A stretch of DNA of 64,000 nucleotides from Terriglobia bacterium. Its GTDB lineage: Bacteria; Acidobacteriota; Terriglobia; Acidiferrales; UBA7541. Location: contig JAIQFG010000002.1 in assembly GCA_020073375.1 (NCBI GenBank), forward strand, positions 62,001 through 126,000, written 5' to 3'. Both the position numbers and the translations under genes were made by a program. A model generated the notes under the pieces. The model was not told the DNA's origin and did not search any database. It saw only the letters and a program-made list of their open reading frames with translations. The stretch's first letter is position 1, and each line of letters begins with the position of its first letter. Below are positions 8,873-16,899 of the stretch, piece by piece.

Positions 8873-9313
8873 ATGATCAGCCGAACCATCTCGGGTGCTC
8901 TGTTGTTGGTTGCACTGTTGTTCTTCGGCGCGTCTCTTGCCATGGCGCAAGAGCCCACACCGGGAGTTAAAAAGTCGACCGCGCCAAGGACCAATGCCGC
9001 ATCGGGCGTGGAAATGTTCAACACCTATTGCGCTGTTTGCCACGGAAAAGACGCCAAGGGCGATGGCCCGTTGGCGACGGAATTGAAAATTCCGCCTGCC
9101 AATCTCACCATGCTCGCCAAGAATCACGACGGCAAGTATCCCACCGACTACGTTTCCCAGGTCATCCTGACCGGCCCGCGCGACGCCAAATCGCACGGTT
9201 CCAAGGACATGCCTGTCTGGGGCACGGTTTTCAAATCCATGGGCGACGATGCCTCCGTCAAGCAACGCATCTTCAATCTGAATAAATATATCGAAACCCT
9301 GCAGGCGAAATAA
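8873..9313 (+). CDS. Secreted class I cytochrome c
   Basis: Electron-carrier protein, 146 aa. A signal peptide (residues 1-25, cleavage after AMA) is followed by one c-type haem site CAVCH and a distal methionine in KDMPVWG. GDGPLATELKIPPANLTML is typical of cytochromes c that accompany oxidases or dehydrogenases. GGAGAG ribosome site upstream of ATG. It stands alone; the haem-synthesis genes are 6 kb away. The CRP-type palindrome upstream suggests control by a Crp/Fnr regulator. Confidence 0.9.
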   Translation: MISRTISGALLLVALLFFGASLAMAQEPTPGVKKSTAPRTNAASGVEMFNTYCAVCHGKDAKGDGPLATELKIPPANLTMLAKNHDGKYPTDYVSQVILTGPRDAKSHGSKDMPVWGTVFKSMGDDASVKQRIFNLNKYIETLQAK

Positions 9314-9742
9314 AAATTCGCTCCTGCGGTCCGCCGGGAGGCTCCACAGGCATCGTCGAACGCAGCCGCGCGTCGCGCAAGGACCCGATGGGCAATCTCA
9401 ACCCACCCTCCTCCGCCCGACGCGCCCCCTGCGTCCCCTCGCCGTCGCCTGCTCAGTCTCCCTCCGCTCGCTCTCGCCCATCATCGTCCCCCGGCGAAAT
9501 ATCCGATTCTCCCCTGCCAATTTCAAACCGCATATTGCTCCCCACGAATCTCAAATCCGCTACCTCGAATCTTCAATTTCGTTCCCGAATGTTCAAATTT
9601 CAATTTTGAACAATTCCCATCATCGCTCTAGCTTCCAATCTCGACGCTCCCATCTCAAATCTGAAATTTCAAATTTGAAATCCAATCTTCCTCTGGCGAC
9701 CCTCAACTCCCCATTTCAAATCTGAAATTCGAGCTCTGATTT
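9314..9742. other. Gene-free spacer with TTTCAAATTTGAAA-type repeats
   Basis: From about 9525 the spacer is built from repeated, partly palindromic AT-rich strings such as ATTTCAAATTTGAAAT and CCATTTCAAATCTGAAAT. Similar strings occur at 36385-36420, 45360-45420 and 48400-48435. No coding signal; the 5' part (9314-9520) is a C-rich low-complexity stretch. Confidence 0.6.
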
Positions 9743-10480
9743 TCAACCCTCAACTCCCCCCGCCACCCGAAACCCATAATCCGCATACTTAAACTCCGGC
9801 GGAATACTCGACCGGGCCGCAGTCCGCGTCACCTTAATATGGTGCCTCCATGACCCTCCCCGTGACGCCTTGCGGCTTCCCGCCTCCGGCCCCCGCGGAT
9901 TCCGCTCCGGCGACACTCCGTAATACCCCGCGTCATACCAGTCCGAACACCATTCATGCACGTTGTCTCCCAGATTGTAAAACCCATACGCATTCGGCGC
10001 ATACATCCCCACCGCCTCCGGCCCCTTTTTCCACCGCAGCGCATAATCGGGAACTTCCTCCGGCGGAATATTTCCCCAGGGATAGACCGTGCCCTCCACG
10101 CCTCCGCGCGCCGCCCTCTCCCATTCCGCCTCGCTCGGCAGACGGTACCGCTTTCCCGTCGCCCCGCTCAGCCATTCGCAATAAGCCGCCGCGTCAAACC
10201 ACGACACCCCTACCACCGGTTGCCGCGGATGGCAAAAATCCGCATCCCCCCACCAGGGAGGGGAAGCATGGCCGGTCGCTGCCAAAAACACGCCGTACTC
10301 CTCATTGGTCGTCTGAAACTCCGCCAGCTCAAATCCGTCCACCCGCACCCGGTGCCCCGGCCTCTCATCGTCCCGCCCCGCAGCCTCGCCCTCCGCGGCC
10401 CCCATCAAAAACCACCCCTCCGGAACCCCCAGCAGGGCAGGCCCCCCGCCCCCACGAAATTTTTGATTGGCACTCGCCAT
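9743..10480 (-). CDS. SUMF1/FGE-fold protein, probably non-catalytic
   Basis: 245 aa of the formylglycine-generating-enzyme fold: GWFLMG start, PVVGVSWFDAAAYCEWL, RLPSEAEWERAARGG, NVHEWCSDWY, SRGGSW and a final YADYGFRVA. In true FGE the segment after RGGSW carries copper-binding active-site cysteines; here it reads RGGSWRHHIKVTRTAARS with none. So sulfatase activation is unlikely; related proteins act as binding or regulatory domains. ATG at 10480 (MASANQ) is preferred over 10540. No sulfatase gene is nearby. Confidence 0.85.
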   Translation of the reverse strand: MASANQKFRGGGGPALLGVPEGWFLMGAAEGEAAGRDDERPGHRVRVDGFELAEFQTTNEEYGVFLAATGHASPPWWGDADFCHPRQPVVGVSWFDAAAYCEWLSGATGKRYRLPSEAEWERAARGGVEGTVYPWGNIPPEEVPDYALRWKKGPEAVGMYAPNAYGFYNLGDNVHEWCSDWYDAGYYGVSPERNPRGPEAGSRKASRGGSWRHHIKVTRTAARSSIPPEFKYADYGFRVAGGVEG

Positions 10481-10540
10481 AACCCCTCCGCCGCCCCTCC
10501 CGAGATCGCACGCCGGCGCCCCGCCGTGAACATGATTCAT

Positions 10541-10700
10541 ATATTAAGTAATGGTTAATATATCATATATATATAAATAGTCGGGTAATACGTAACGGAG
10601 TTATGCGTAATCATTATATTACTAATCGCATAATGTTACGGCGCATATAAATAATACAGATATCATATATATATCATTATGTGTGTATATGTGTTGGTAA
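10541..10700. repeat. AT-rich island with direct repeats and a long hairpin
   Basis: Very A/T-rich against a high-GC genome. A 15-bp direct repeat ATATCATATATATAT occurs at 10560-10574 and 10660-10674, exactly 100 bp apart. Between them lies an imperfect hairpin: CGTAAC/GTTACG (10591-10596 with 10635-10640) and TTATGCG/CGCATAA (10601-10607 with 10627-10633). It could be a regulatory region, an A/T-rich protein-binding site or a scar of foreign DNA. The remaining 10701-10910 shows no gene. Confidence 0.7.
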
Positions 10701-10910
10701 TATGCAAGCGGGCGTCGCCTCGCTGGATTGCTTGCTCTGGAATGTGTGCGGCTCGCTGTGGATTTGCCGGAAGGCGTGCAAACGCGCTTGCCGTCCATCC
10801 GCTCCCTGCTTTTCGCCCCGGAATTGCTTTCTGCTTGTCCCGCCACGGCAGCATGTCTGGCCTCGCCGAATATCCCTCGCATCGAATTAATAATTCTCGC
10901 CGCTCTTCCG

Positions 10911-10939
10911 CTGTGCCCTCTGTGTCCTCTGTGTTAGAG
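10911..10939. repeat. CTCTGTG-type spacer repeat (copy 1)
   Basis: Pattern CTGTGCCCTCTGTGTCCTC then TGTGTTAGAG. Close copies at 19811-19845 and 45269-45303. Function unknown; all three copies are intergenic. Confidence 0.7.
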
Positions 10940-10986
10940 CCTTCGCCTTTCCGCGGATGCTCCCGGCCGCCCCCGCTCGCCTCCCC

Positions 10987-11787
10987 TCAATTCATCGCCG
11001 CCATCCACGCCGGTGCCGACGTCGGCTGCGGGCTGCCCCCCGCCGGTTCCTCGGTCACCGCCAGCGCCGCAATCTCCGCCACCGGCATCTTCACCGGAGC
11101 CACCAGCGCGATCACCCCGTTCGCGTCCGGATGAAAAATCGCCACGCTCATCGGCGCGCCCTGCTTCGGCATAAACCACAGCTGCAACGTCCGCGCCGAC
11201 GGCATCGCGGGCATCTGGTCTGCCGTAATCGCCACGCCCATGTGCGGATGCAGGTACGCGTGCACCATCGGCATGTTTTTATCCTTCGGCATCAGCTTCA
11301 GGGCCGTCGAATCCGGCGATAGCATCACCGAAGCCACCATCCGGCTTTCGTCCAGCTGATTCTGCAACGCCACGTTCTGCGCAATCGCCAGCTTCATCTG
11401 CTTCTGCAGCGCCGCCAGCTGCGAATTCTGATTTCCCATCTGTCGGATCGCATAACCGGTAATTAGTGCCAGCGCCGCGGCCGCAATCCACGCCCACGCC
11501 GGAAACACCTCTCGCTTGGCCGCAGTGTTCACCGGGGGAGCACCCGCGCGCGCCGCTGCCGAAAGCCTCACCGGCTCCATGATCTTCCCGCGCAGCCCGG
11601 ACGGAAGCTGCGCCTCGGGTGCCGCCAGCGCCAGATTCGACACCACCCGCCGCGCCTCCGTCGCTCCGGCCGTGCACCGTTCGCACCCGCGCGCCAGGTG
11701 TGCCTCCATTTCAGCTCGCTCCTCGCCCTCCAGCACGCCCAGCGCGTACTCTTCATAGAACGCAGCGAGTTGTTCGCACTCCATCAC
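10987..11787 (-). CDS. Anti-sigma factor, RskA type
   Basis: 266 aa. An N-terminal zinc-finger-like anti-sigma domain (EHHA-type, here MEAHLARGCERC, residues about 28-38) precedes one transmembrane helix (PAWAWIAAAALALITGYAI, about 95-113). A periplasmic coiled coil follows, then the RskA C-terminal domain ending VTEEPAGGSPQPT. It should bind and hold the sigma factor encoded just upstream at the membrane. Its ATG overlaps the sigma stop codon (ATGA), so the two are translationally coupled. Confidence 0.9.
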   Translation of the reverse strand: MMECEQLAAFYEEYALGVLEGEERAEMEAHLARGCERCTAGATEARRVVSNLALAAPEAQLPSGLRGKIMEPVRLSAAARAGAPPVNTAAKREVFPAWAWIAAAALALITGYAIRQMGNQNSQLAALQKQMKLAIAQNVALQNQLDESRMVASVMLSPDSTALKLMPKDKNMPMVHAYLHPHMGVAITADQMPAMPSARTLQLWFMPKQGAPMSVAIFHPDANGVIALVAPVKMPVAEIAALAVTEEPAGGSPQPTSAPAWMAAMN

Positions 11788-12380
11788 GAACGCGCCTCCT
11801 TCAGCGATTCCCGCAGCCGCAGCAACCCGCCGCGGATCCAGCTTTTCACCGTTCCCAGCGGCTCGCCCATGCTTGCCGCAATCTCGCTGTGCGACATCCC
11901 CTCGAAATACGCCAGCTCAATTGCCTTCCGCTGCCCGTCGGGAAGGGAACTCATCAGCGCGCGCACCTTCTCCGCCCGCCGCGACAGATCGATTGCGCCC
12001 TCCGCGTCGGGCCGCGCAATCGCCGGCTCCGGAAAATCATCCTCCTGCGAATCCTCCCGCCGCCTCTGCTTTTCGCCCTTCAGCCGCAGAAAATCCAGCG
12101 CCCGGTTCCGCGCCATCGTAAACAGCCACGGCGCCAGCGCCCCCCGCGAAGCCTGAAACCGGTCCGCGCTCTTCCACAGCTGCAAAAAAACGTCCTGCAC
12201 GATTTCCTCGGCCGAGGCGGGCTGCTGCGCAATTCGCAGGACGAGGGAATACACGGGGCGCCCGTAGCGGTCGTACAGCGTCTCCAGCGCGCTCGCGTCG
12301 CGCCGCAGGACACGCTCCATCAGCTCGCCATCGGCGGGCTGCTTGCCCTCAGGCCAGGGTTGAACCACCGCAAGTAGCAA
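11784..12380 (-). CDS. ECF sigma factor (SigK-like)
   Basis: 198 aa RNA polymerase sigma factor. Region 2 (LYDRYGRPVYSLVLRIAQQPASAEEIVQDVFLQLWKSADRF split here as about residues 35-76) and region 4 (LPDGQRKAIELAYFEGMSHSEIA, GTVKSWIRGGLLRLRE) are present. The longest frame uses TTG at 12380; GTG at 12368 or ATG at 12320 are alternatives, the last cutting close to region 2. Paired with the RskA-type anti-sigma factor downstream; the target regulon cannot be seen here. Confidence 0.9.
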   Translation of the reverse strand: MLLAVVQPWPEGKQPADGELMERVLRRDASALETLYDRYGRPVYSLVLRIAQQPASAEEIVQDVFLQLWKSADRFQASRGALAPWLFTMARNRALDFLRLKGEKQRRREDSQEDDFPEPAIARPDAEGAIDLSRRAEKVRALMSSLPDGQRKAIELAYFEGMSHSEIAASMGEPLGTVKSWIRGGLLRLRESLKEARS

Positions 12381-12640
12381 AATTTAATTCCTTTTCCGCT
12401 CTGCTGGTAATACGCAGATTCGGTCCATTTGGATGAGGCCATACCCCGCTCTTCAGAGGCGGGGGAGGCTGATTTCCGCTACCGCCAAAAATCCCCGCTT
12501 CTGATGTGACGGGCTAGAGCAATTAAGTCCAATTTGAGAGTATGTCCACACGGCCAGGTCATCGCATAAATGGCCCGATTGTGCGGAAACGAGAACTCCC
12601 ATGAACCGGACCTCTCAGGTCTTATTTGCGCCGATCAGCC

Positions 12641-12768
12641 AGGCGCTGAAGGCGTCGCCGGTGACCAGCCCGGGGCAACGGCCGGGGTTCGCAAATCACC
12701 CTTCGCGGTGCGCCCCGAAAAGGCGCAGGGGCACTTCGCACCTTCGGGGCGAAGACCAGAGATTCGCC
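12641..12768. repeat. Intergenic palindromic element, family A (copy 2)
   Basis: Contains GGCGCTGAAGGCGTCGCC, CAGCCCGGGGCAACGGCC and GCGCCCCGAAAAGGCGC, diverged relatives of the copies at 3053, 27438 and 59979. It ends 2 bp before the stop codon of the PQQ dehydrogenase gene. The rest of the 390-bp gap (12381-12640) holds no recognisable feature. Confidence 0.7.
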
Positions 12769-12770
12769 GC

Positions 12771-13991
12771 TTATTTCGGCGTCAGGTGAAACAGCCCGCC
12801 GGAAGTGTTGTCTTCCAGCATCCAAAGCGATCCGTCCGGCCCCTCTTCCAGATCGCGTACGCGTTTGCCGATGCTCCATCGCTGCACCGCGGTGGCCCCG
12901 CCCTCGCCGTCAAACACGACGCGCACAATCGCCATCGTGGCCAGCCCGCTGATGAACGCGTTCCCATCCCATTTCGCGAACGCGCTGCCCTTGTAGAACA
13001 TGATGTTGCCCGGCGCGATCACCGGCACCCAATAGATCACCGGCTTGGCCAGGTCGGGCCGCGTTTCCGGGCTGGCGATCGGCACCCCGTTATAATTCTG
13101 CCCATAGGACACCAGCGGCCAGCCGTAATTCTTGCCGCGCTCGATCAGATTCAATTCGTCGCCGCCCCGCGGCCCATGCTCCACTTCCCACAGCCGCCCA
13201 TCGGGACCGAACGCCAGCCCATACGGCGTGCGGTGCCCAGTAGTCCAGGTTTCCGCCGGCGTCAGGTTCGGGGTCGGAAACGTGTAGGTGCTCACCACCG
13301 GCGCGGTCTTGGCCGCCTCGGTATCGCTCGGCGGATCGATCAACGGAATTGTCGACGCCCCTGCCTTTCCCTCCATCGGATTCCCCGGCGCGGGTTTGCC
13401 GTCCAGCGTCAGCCGCAGGATTTTTCCCACCGGCTGATTGGGGTCCTGCGCGGGAGTGAACCGCTGCCGGTCGCCCACCGTCAGGAACAGGTAATTTCCA
13501 TCCGGCGAAAACGCGATCGCCGCGCCTTCCTGCCCGCCCTTGCCCTTTGGCATCTGGTGCCACAGCACCTGAAACCCGTCCAGCTTGGCCCGCTCGCCGG
13601 TCAGCACCAGCTGCCCCCGCCCCAGCGCCAGCCCCCCGCCGTATTCCCCCGGTTCGGCATAGGTCAAATACACATAGTGGTCGGTGGCGTAATGCGGTGA
13701 AAGGTAAACGCCCTGCATCCCATTCTGGTTCTGATAATAGCTTGCCGGTACCCCCGCAACTTCGCTCTTGGCCCCCAGCGGAGTCACCAGATTCACGCGC
13801 CCCACCTTCTCGGTCACCAGCATCCGCCCATCCGGCAGAAACGCGATCCGCCACGGCAGGTCAAACGTCGCCACCTGCGTCATCGTGAACGGAAGCTCCG
13901 CATCTGGTTTTTGTTCCCCCGCATTCTTCTGCGCATACGCCGCGCCCGATACCAATCCCATGAGTAAAATCGCGCCCGCCAGCTTCTTCAT
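12771..13991 (-). CDS. PQQ-dependent aldose sugar dehydrogenase-like protein (Yli/GDH-B family)
   Basis: Secreted six-blade beta-propeller oxidoreductase of the soluble glucose/sorbosone dehydrogenase family, 406 aa. Signal peptide MKKLAGAILLMGLVSGAAYA. Family motifs: FLPDGRMLVTEKVGRV, NGMQGVYLSPHY, TGHRTPYGLAFGPDGRLWEVEHGPRGGDE and PVIYWVPVIAPG. Start at 13991 is preferred over the longer frame because it has AAGGGAGG at good spacing and begins at the signal peptide. Probably oxidises aldoses in the periplasm using PQQ. Divergent from the SMP-30 gene, with shared palindromes between them. Confidence 0.9.
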   Translation of the reverse strand: MKKLAGAILLMGLVSGAAYAQKNAGEQKPDAELPFTMTQVATFDLPWRIAFLPDGRMLVTEKVGRVNLVTPLGAKSEVAGVPASYYQNQNGMQGVYLSPHYATDHYVYLTYAEPGEYGGGLALGRGQLVLTGERAKLDGFQVLWHQMPKGKGGQEGAAIAFSPDGNYLFLTVGDRQRFTPAQDPNQPVGKILRLTLDGKPAPGNPMEGKAGASTIPLIDPPSDTEAAKTAPVVSTYTFPTPNLTPAETWTTGHRTPYGLAFGPDGRLWEVEHGPRGGDELNLIERGKNYGWPLVSYGQNYNGVPIASPETRPDLAKPVIYWVPVIAPGNIMFYKGSAFAKWDGNAFISGLATMAIVRVVFDGEGGATAVQRWSIGKRVRDLEEGPDGSLWMLEDNTSGGLFHLTPK

Positions 13992-14090
13992 TTGAATGCC
14001 TCCCTTGCGCCCGAACGGTCCGAATATCCTAACCCGGATTTCCGATTTGGACTCCATTTTTCCGTATCCTAACCATCCTCCATTGCTCGA

Positions 14091-14112
14091 CACAAGAATC
14101 TTGTGATCACAA
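14091..14112. promoter_or_regulatory. Overlapping palindromes in a divergent promoter region
   Basis: CACAAGA-A-TCTTGTG (14091-14105) overlaps the perfect 12-bp palindrome TTGTGATCACAA (14101-14112). Midway between the divergent sugar dehydrogenase and SMP-30 genes, a position expected for a shared regulator. Confidence 0.5.
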
Positions 14113-14182
14113 CAGCCTCCCATGAGGCTTCGGCGCGCCGACGTCTCGTTCTTTGACTTTTTGCAAACCCGTTTATCTGGAC

Positions 14183-14211
14183 TTGACGCCACGCAGCGGG
14201 CCGTGTAAAGG
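14183..14211 (+). promoter_or_regulatory. Candidate sigma-70 promoter for the SMP-30 gene
   Basis: TTGACG (14183-14188), 17-bp spacer, TAAAGG (14206-14211), 43 bp before the ATG. The -10 is a weak match. Confidence 0.4.
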
Positions 14212-14253
14212 TCGCCCTCTGCTCAATTGCGATTCCTTTTTGTCGAGGCGCTT

Positions 14254-15333
14254 ATGAAAAAGTTCCGGCTACTTGTAATGGGGTTTCTTTTTGCAGGATT
14301 GGGACTCGGCTCGTTACATGCCCAGAACACGCCCCAAACCCCCGCGGGAATCCTCAAGATGGATCCGGCTATGGATGATCTGATCGACATGAACGCACAA
14401 GTGGAACCAGTCATCAAGGATTTTTTTTATTTTACCGAGGGGATTGTTTGGGTGCCGCAAGGCAAGGACAGTGGACACTGGCTCTTTGCCGAGATGGCCG
14501 CGAACAAGATCTTGAAGCTGACCACCGATGGCAAGCTTTCCTTGTACATGGATAACTGCGGCTATACCGGATGGGACGCCTGGAGGCATGGGTTTATTCA
14601 GACCAATGGGAAACCGCCGGCCGATCCCGATTTCAAGAGATTTAACTTGCCTGGCTGCAATGGCCTTGCTCGCGACAACCAGGGACGATTGGTCATTGCT
14701 ACCTGGGGCGGCCGGAGCCTGGACCGCATTGGAAAGAACGGCAAGCGCGTCCAGCTGACCGATAGCGTGGATGGGAAAAAATTCAACAGCACCAACGACG
14801 TCGTCGTGAAAAAAGACGGCGCGATTTACTTTACCGATGGGCCCAGTTGCGGCGGCCTGCGCCTGCAATGCAAGGACCCCGAAGTGGGCATTGATTACCC
14901 CGGTGTTTTCATGTGGAAGGACGGCAAGACCGTCGCGGTTGCCAAAAATGTCGAAGGCGCGAACGGACTCGCGCTTTCTCCCGACGAAAAGTATCTCTAT
15001 GCCAATGGCGTTCGTCTTGTCAGAAAGTATAAAGTCCTGCCGGACGATACCCTCGATGTCTCCAGCATGCAAATCATTATGGACAAGACCAACGACCCCC
15101 TCCCGGGAATCACCGACGGCATGAAGGTCGACTCCAGGGGAAATATCTGGGAATCGTGCTGCGGCGGTATCGTGATTCTTACGCCCGAGGGGAAACAGCT
15201 TGGAATCGTCTACACACCGGAACCCGTCGCCAATCTCAATTTTGGCGACCCCGACTACAAATCCCTCTACATCGTGGCGCGCACCAGTATTTATAAAATT
15301 CGGACAAAGGTTCCCGGCATCGCTGGAAGGTAG
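14254..15333 (+). CDS. Secreted SMP-30/gluconolactonase-like beta-propeller
   Basis: 359 aa with signal peptide MKKFRLLVMGFLFAGLGLGSLHA. Then a propeller with SMP-30/LRE features: FTEGIVWVPQG (the metal-binding Glu), NGLARDNQGRLVIAT, STNDVVVKKDGAIYFTDGP and ANGLALSPDEKYLYAN. ATG at 14254 has GAGG six bases upstream. Likely hydrolyses a sugar lactone, which would fit the divergent PQQ sugar dehydrogenase whose product is a lactone. Codon use is less C-ending than its neighbours, which could point to later acquisition. Confidence 0.85.
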   Translation: MKKFRLLVMGFLFAGLGLGSLHAQNTPQTPAGILKMDPAMDDLIDMNAQVEPVIKDFFYFTEGIVWVPQGKDSGHWLFAEMAANKILKLTTDGKLSLYMDNCGYTGWDAWRHGFIQTNGKPPADPDFKRFNLPGCNGLARDNQGRLVIATWGGRSLDRIGKNGKRVQLTDSVDGKKFNSTNDVVVKKDGAIYFTDGPSCGGLRLQCKDPEVGIDYPGVFMWKDGKTVAVAKNVEGANGLALSPDEKYLYANGVRLVRKYKVLPDDTLDVSSMQIIMDKTNDPLPGITDGMKVDSRGNIWESCCGGIVILTPEGKQLGIVYTPEPVANLNFGDPDYKSLYIVARTSIYKIRTKVPGIAGR

Positions 15334-15464
15334 CCCTGATTTGCCCGCCCGGTGAGTTCCTCCGATGCCGCCGGGTGCCGCGCCCTTGCGCCCTCCAAGG
15401 GTGCGGGTTTAAATCTAAGCCCTCCCACGATCTCGAATGACAATCACATCGCCCGAGACCGTAC

Positions 15465-16883
15465 TCACGCGTGCGCCACAGCCCCCGCCCCCGTAGCACC
15501 AATCGACGCCAAATACACCCGCGCCGCATCCGCCGTTAAATTCGCCTGCTCCACGCATGCCCCAATCGACGGCCCCGACAAATAATTTCCCGCCAGAAAT
15601 AATCCGGGCACGGAAGCGGCCAGCCCCGAGAGCGCCGCCACATTCCCCGAGTGCCCCAAATTATATTGCGGCAAAGCCCGCGCATACCGCTGCACCCGCG
15701 CAATCGCCGGCGCCCCCGAAATCCCCAGCACCCCCGCCACCTCGCCGCAAATCAATTCCACAATCTCCTCATCCTTCAAATCCAGCAAGCCGGGATCGGT
15801 CGCCCCTCCCGCAAAACTCGTGAAGCTCACCTTCCCGTCTGGACACCGCCCGGCAAACAGCGACGAATTCCACACCGTTCCCAGCACGCGCAATTTTTCC
15901 GACCGCGGCACCAGAAATCCGAACCCGCTCACCGGATGCTGCACCTGCTCCCGCCGGTATCCCGCCGACACCACCGCCACCGGCGCATACTCGATCCTCG
16001 CAAACGCCCCCGGAAACTCGCCGGAAAGTTGTCTTAGCATTCCGCCCGCCGCATCCGTCGGCGTCGCCACAATCACCGCGTTCGCCGCGATCATCTCGCG
16101 ATGATTCCCCCGCGTAAATTCAATCTCGAACCACGGTTTCCCGTTGGCCTTTCCCCGTTGCAGCGAATTCACGCTCGATTCCGTCAGCAGCAACTCGCCC
16201 AGCCGCCCCGCAATCGCCCGTGGCAGCGTTTCCATCCCCCCGCGAAACGAACACAGCCCCGCCCTCGGCTTTCCCTTCGTGTCGCGCGACTTCATCGCCC
16301 CCTTCATCACGCTCCCGTATTCCTTCTCGAACTCATACAGCTTCGGAAACGACGCCCGCAGGCTCAATTTCTCCGGATCCCCCGCGTACACCCCCGAAAC
16401 AAACGGCGCCACGAATTTTTCCAGCAGTTCGTCCCCGAATTTCCGCCGCACAAACCCCGCCACCGATTCATCGCCATCGGGCGGAACCGTATGCTTCGTC
16501 ATCTCCGTAAAAATCTTCCATTTCGTTGTGGCTCCGAGCAGCGGAGTGGTCAGCAGCGATTGCGGCGCCAGCGGCGCGCGCACCAGCTTGCCGCCGCTCA
16601 AAATGTATCGAGGCGCGCGCCGGTCCGCGTGCTGCAGCTGCTCGTTCAGCCCCAGCGATTCGATCAGTTGCAGCAGCGGTTCATTGGAAAGAAAACTCTG
16701 GGGTCCAAGCTCGAATTGAAATCCGTCTTTCTCTTTGGTGGCGATCAGCCCGCCCGGCCGCGCTCCCGCCTCCAGCACGCGCGCCGGAATCCCCGCCTGC
16801 TGCAGCCGGTACGCGCACGCCAGGCCGGAAATTCCCCCGCCAATTACGACTGCGGCAAATGGCGACGGCGCGGCAATGGACAC
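15465..16883 (-). CDS. hemY: Protoporphyrinogen/coproporphyrinogen III oxidase, FAD type
   Basis: 472 aa flavoprotein of late haem synthesis. N-terminal dinucleotide fold VVIGGGISGLACAYRLQQAG, then EAGARPGGLIATKEKDGFQFELGPQSF. C-terminal FAD contact SGLAASVPGLFLAGNYLSGPSIGACVEQA-type sequence (near residue 440). The GTG at 16883 is chosen: it has GAGG just upstream and avoids overlap with hemN, whereas the longer frame to 16934 overlaps it. Third gene of the hemE-hemN-hemY operon. With HemN present the protoporphyrin-dependent route is likely, so protoporphyrinogen oxidation is the expected reaction. Confidence 0.9.
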   Translation of the reverse strand: MSIAAPSPFAAVVIGGGISGLACAYRLQQAGIPARVLEAGARPGGLIATKEKDGFQFELGPQSFLSNEPLLQLIESLGLNEQLQHADRRAPRYILSGGKLVRAPLAPQSLLTTPLLGATTKWKIFTEMTKHTVPPDGDESVAGFVRRKFGDELLEKFVAPFVSGVYAGDPEKLSLRASFPKLYEFEKEYGSVMKGAMKSRDTKGKPRAGLCSFRGGMETLPRAIAGRLGELLLTESSVNSLQRGKANGKPWFEIEFTRGNHREMIAANAVIVATPTDAAGGMLRQLSGEFPGAFARIEYAPVAVVSAGYRREQVQHPVSGFGFLVPRSEKLRVLGTVWNSSLFAGRCPDGKVSFTSFAGGATDPGLLDLKDEEIVELICGEVAGVLGISGAPAIARVQRYARALPQYNLGHSGNVAALSGLAASVPGLFLAGNYLSGPSIGACVEQANLTADAARVYLASIGATGAGAVAHA

Positions 16884-16899
16884 GAATCCTCGATTATTT

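Noticed and set aside
10679-11134. Plus-strand frames after the AT-rich island
   Set aside because: No family resemblance, no ribosome site, and the 3' half lies antisense to the anti-sigma gene.
12570-13700. 376-codon plus-strand frame over the sugar dehydrogenase gene
   Set aside because: Arg/Pro/His-rich shadow of the minus-strand gene, which has a signal peptide, ribosome site and family motifs.
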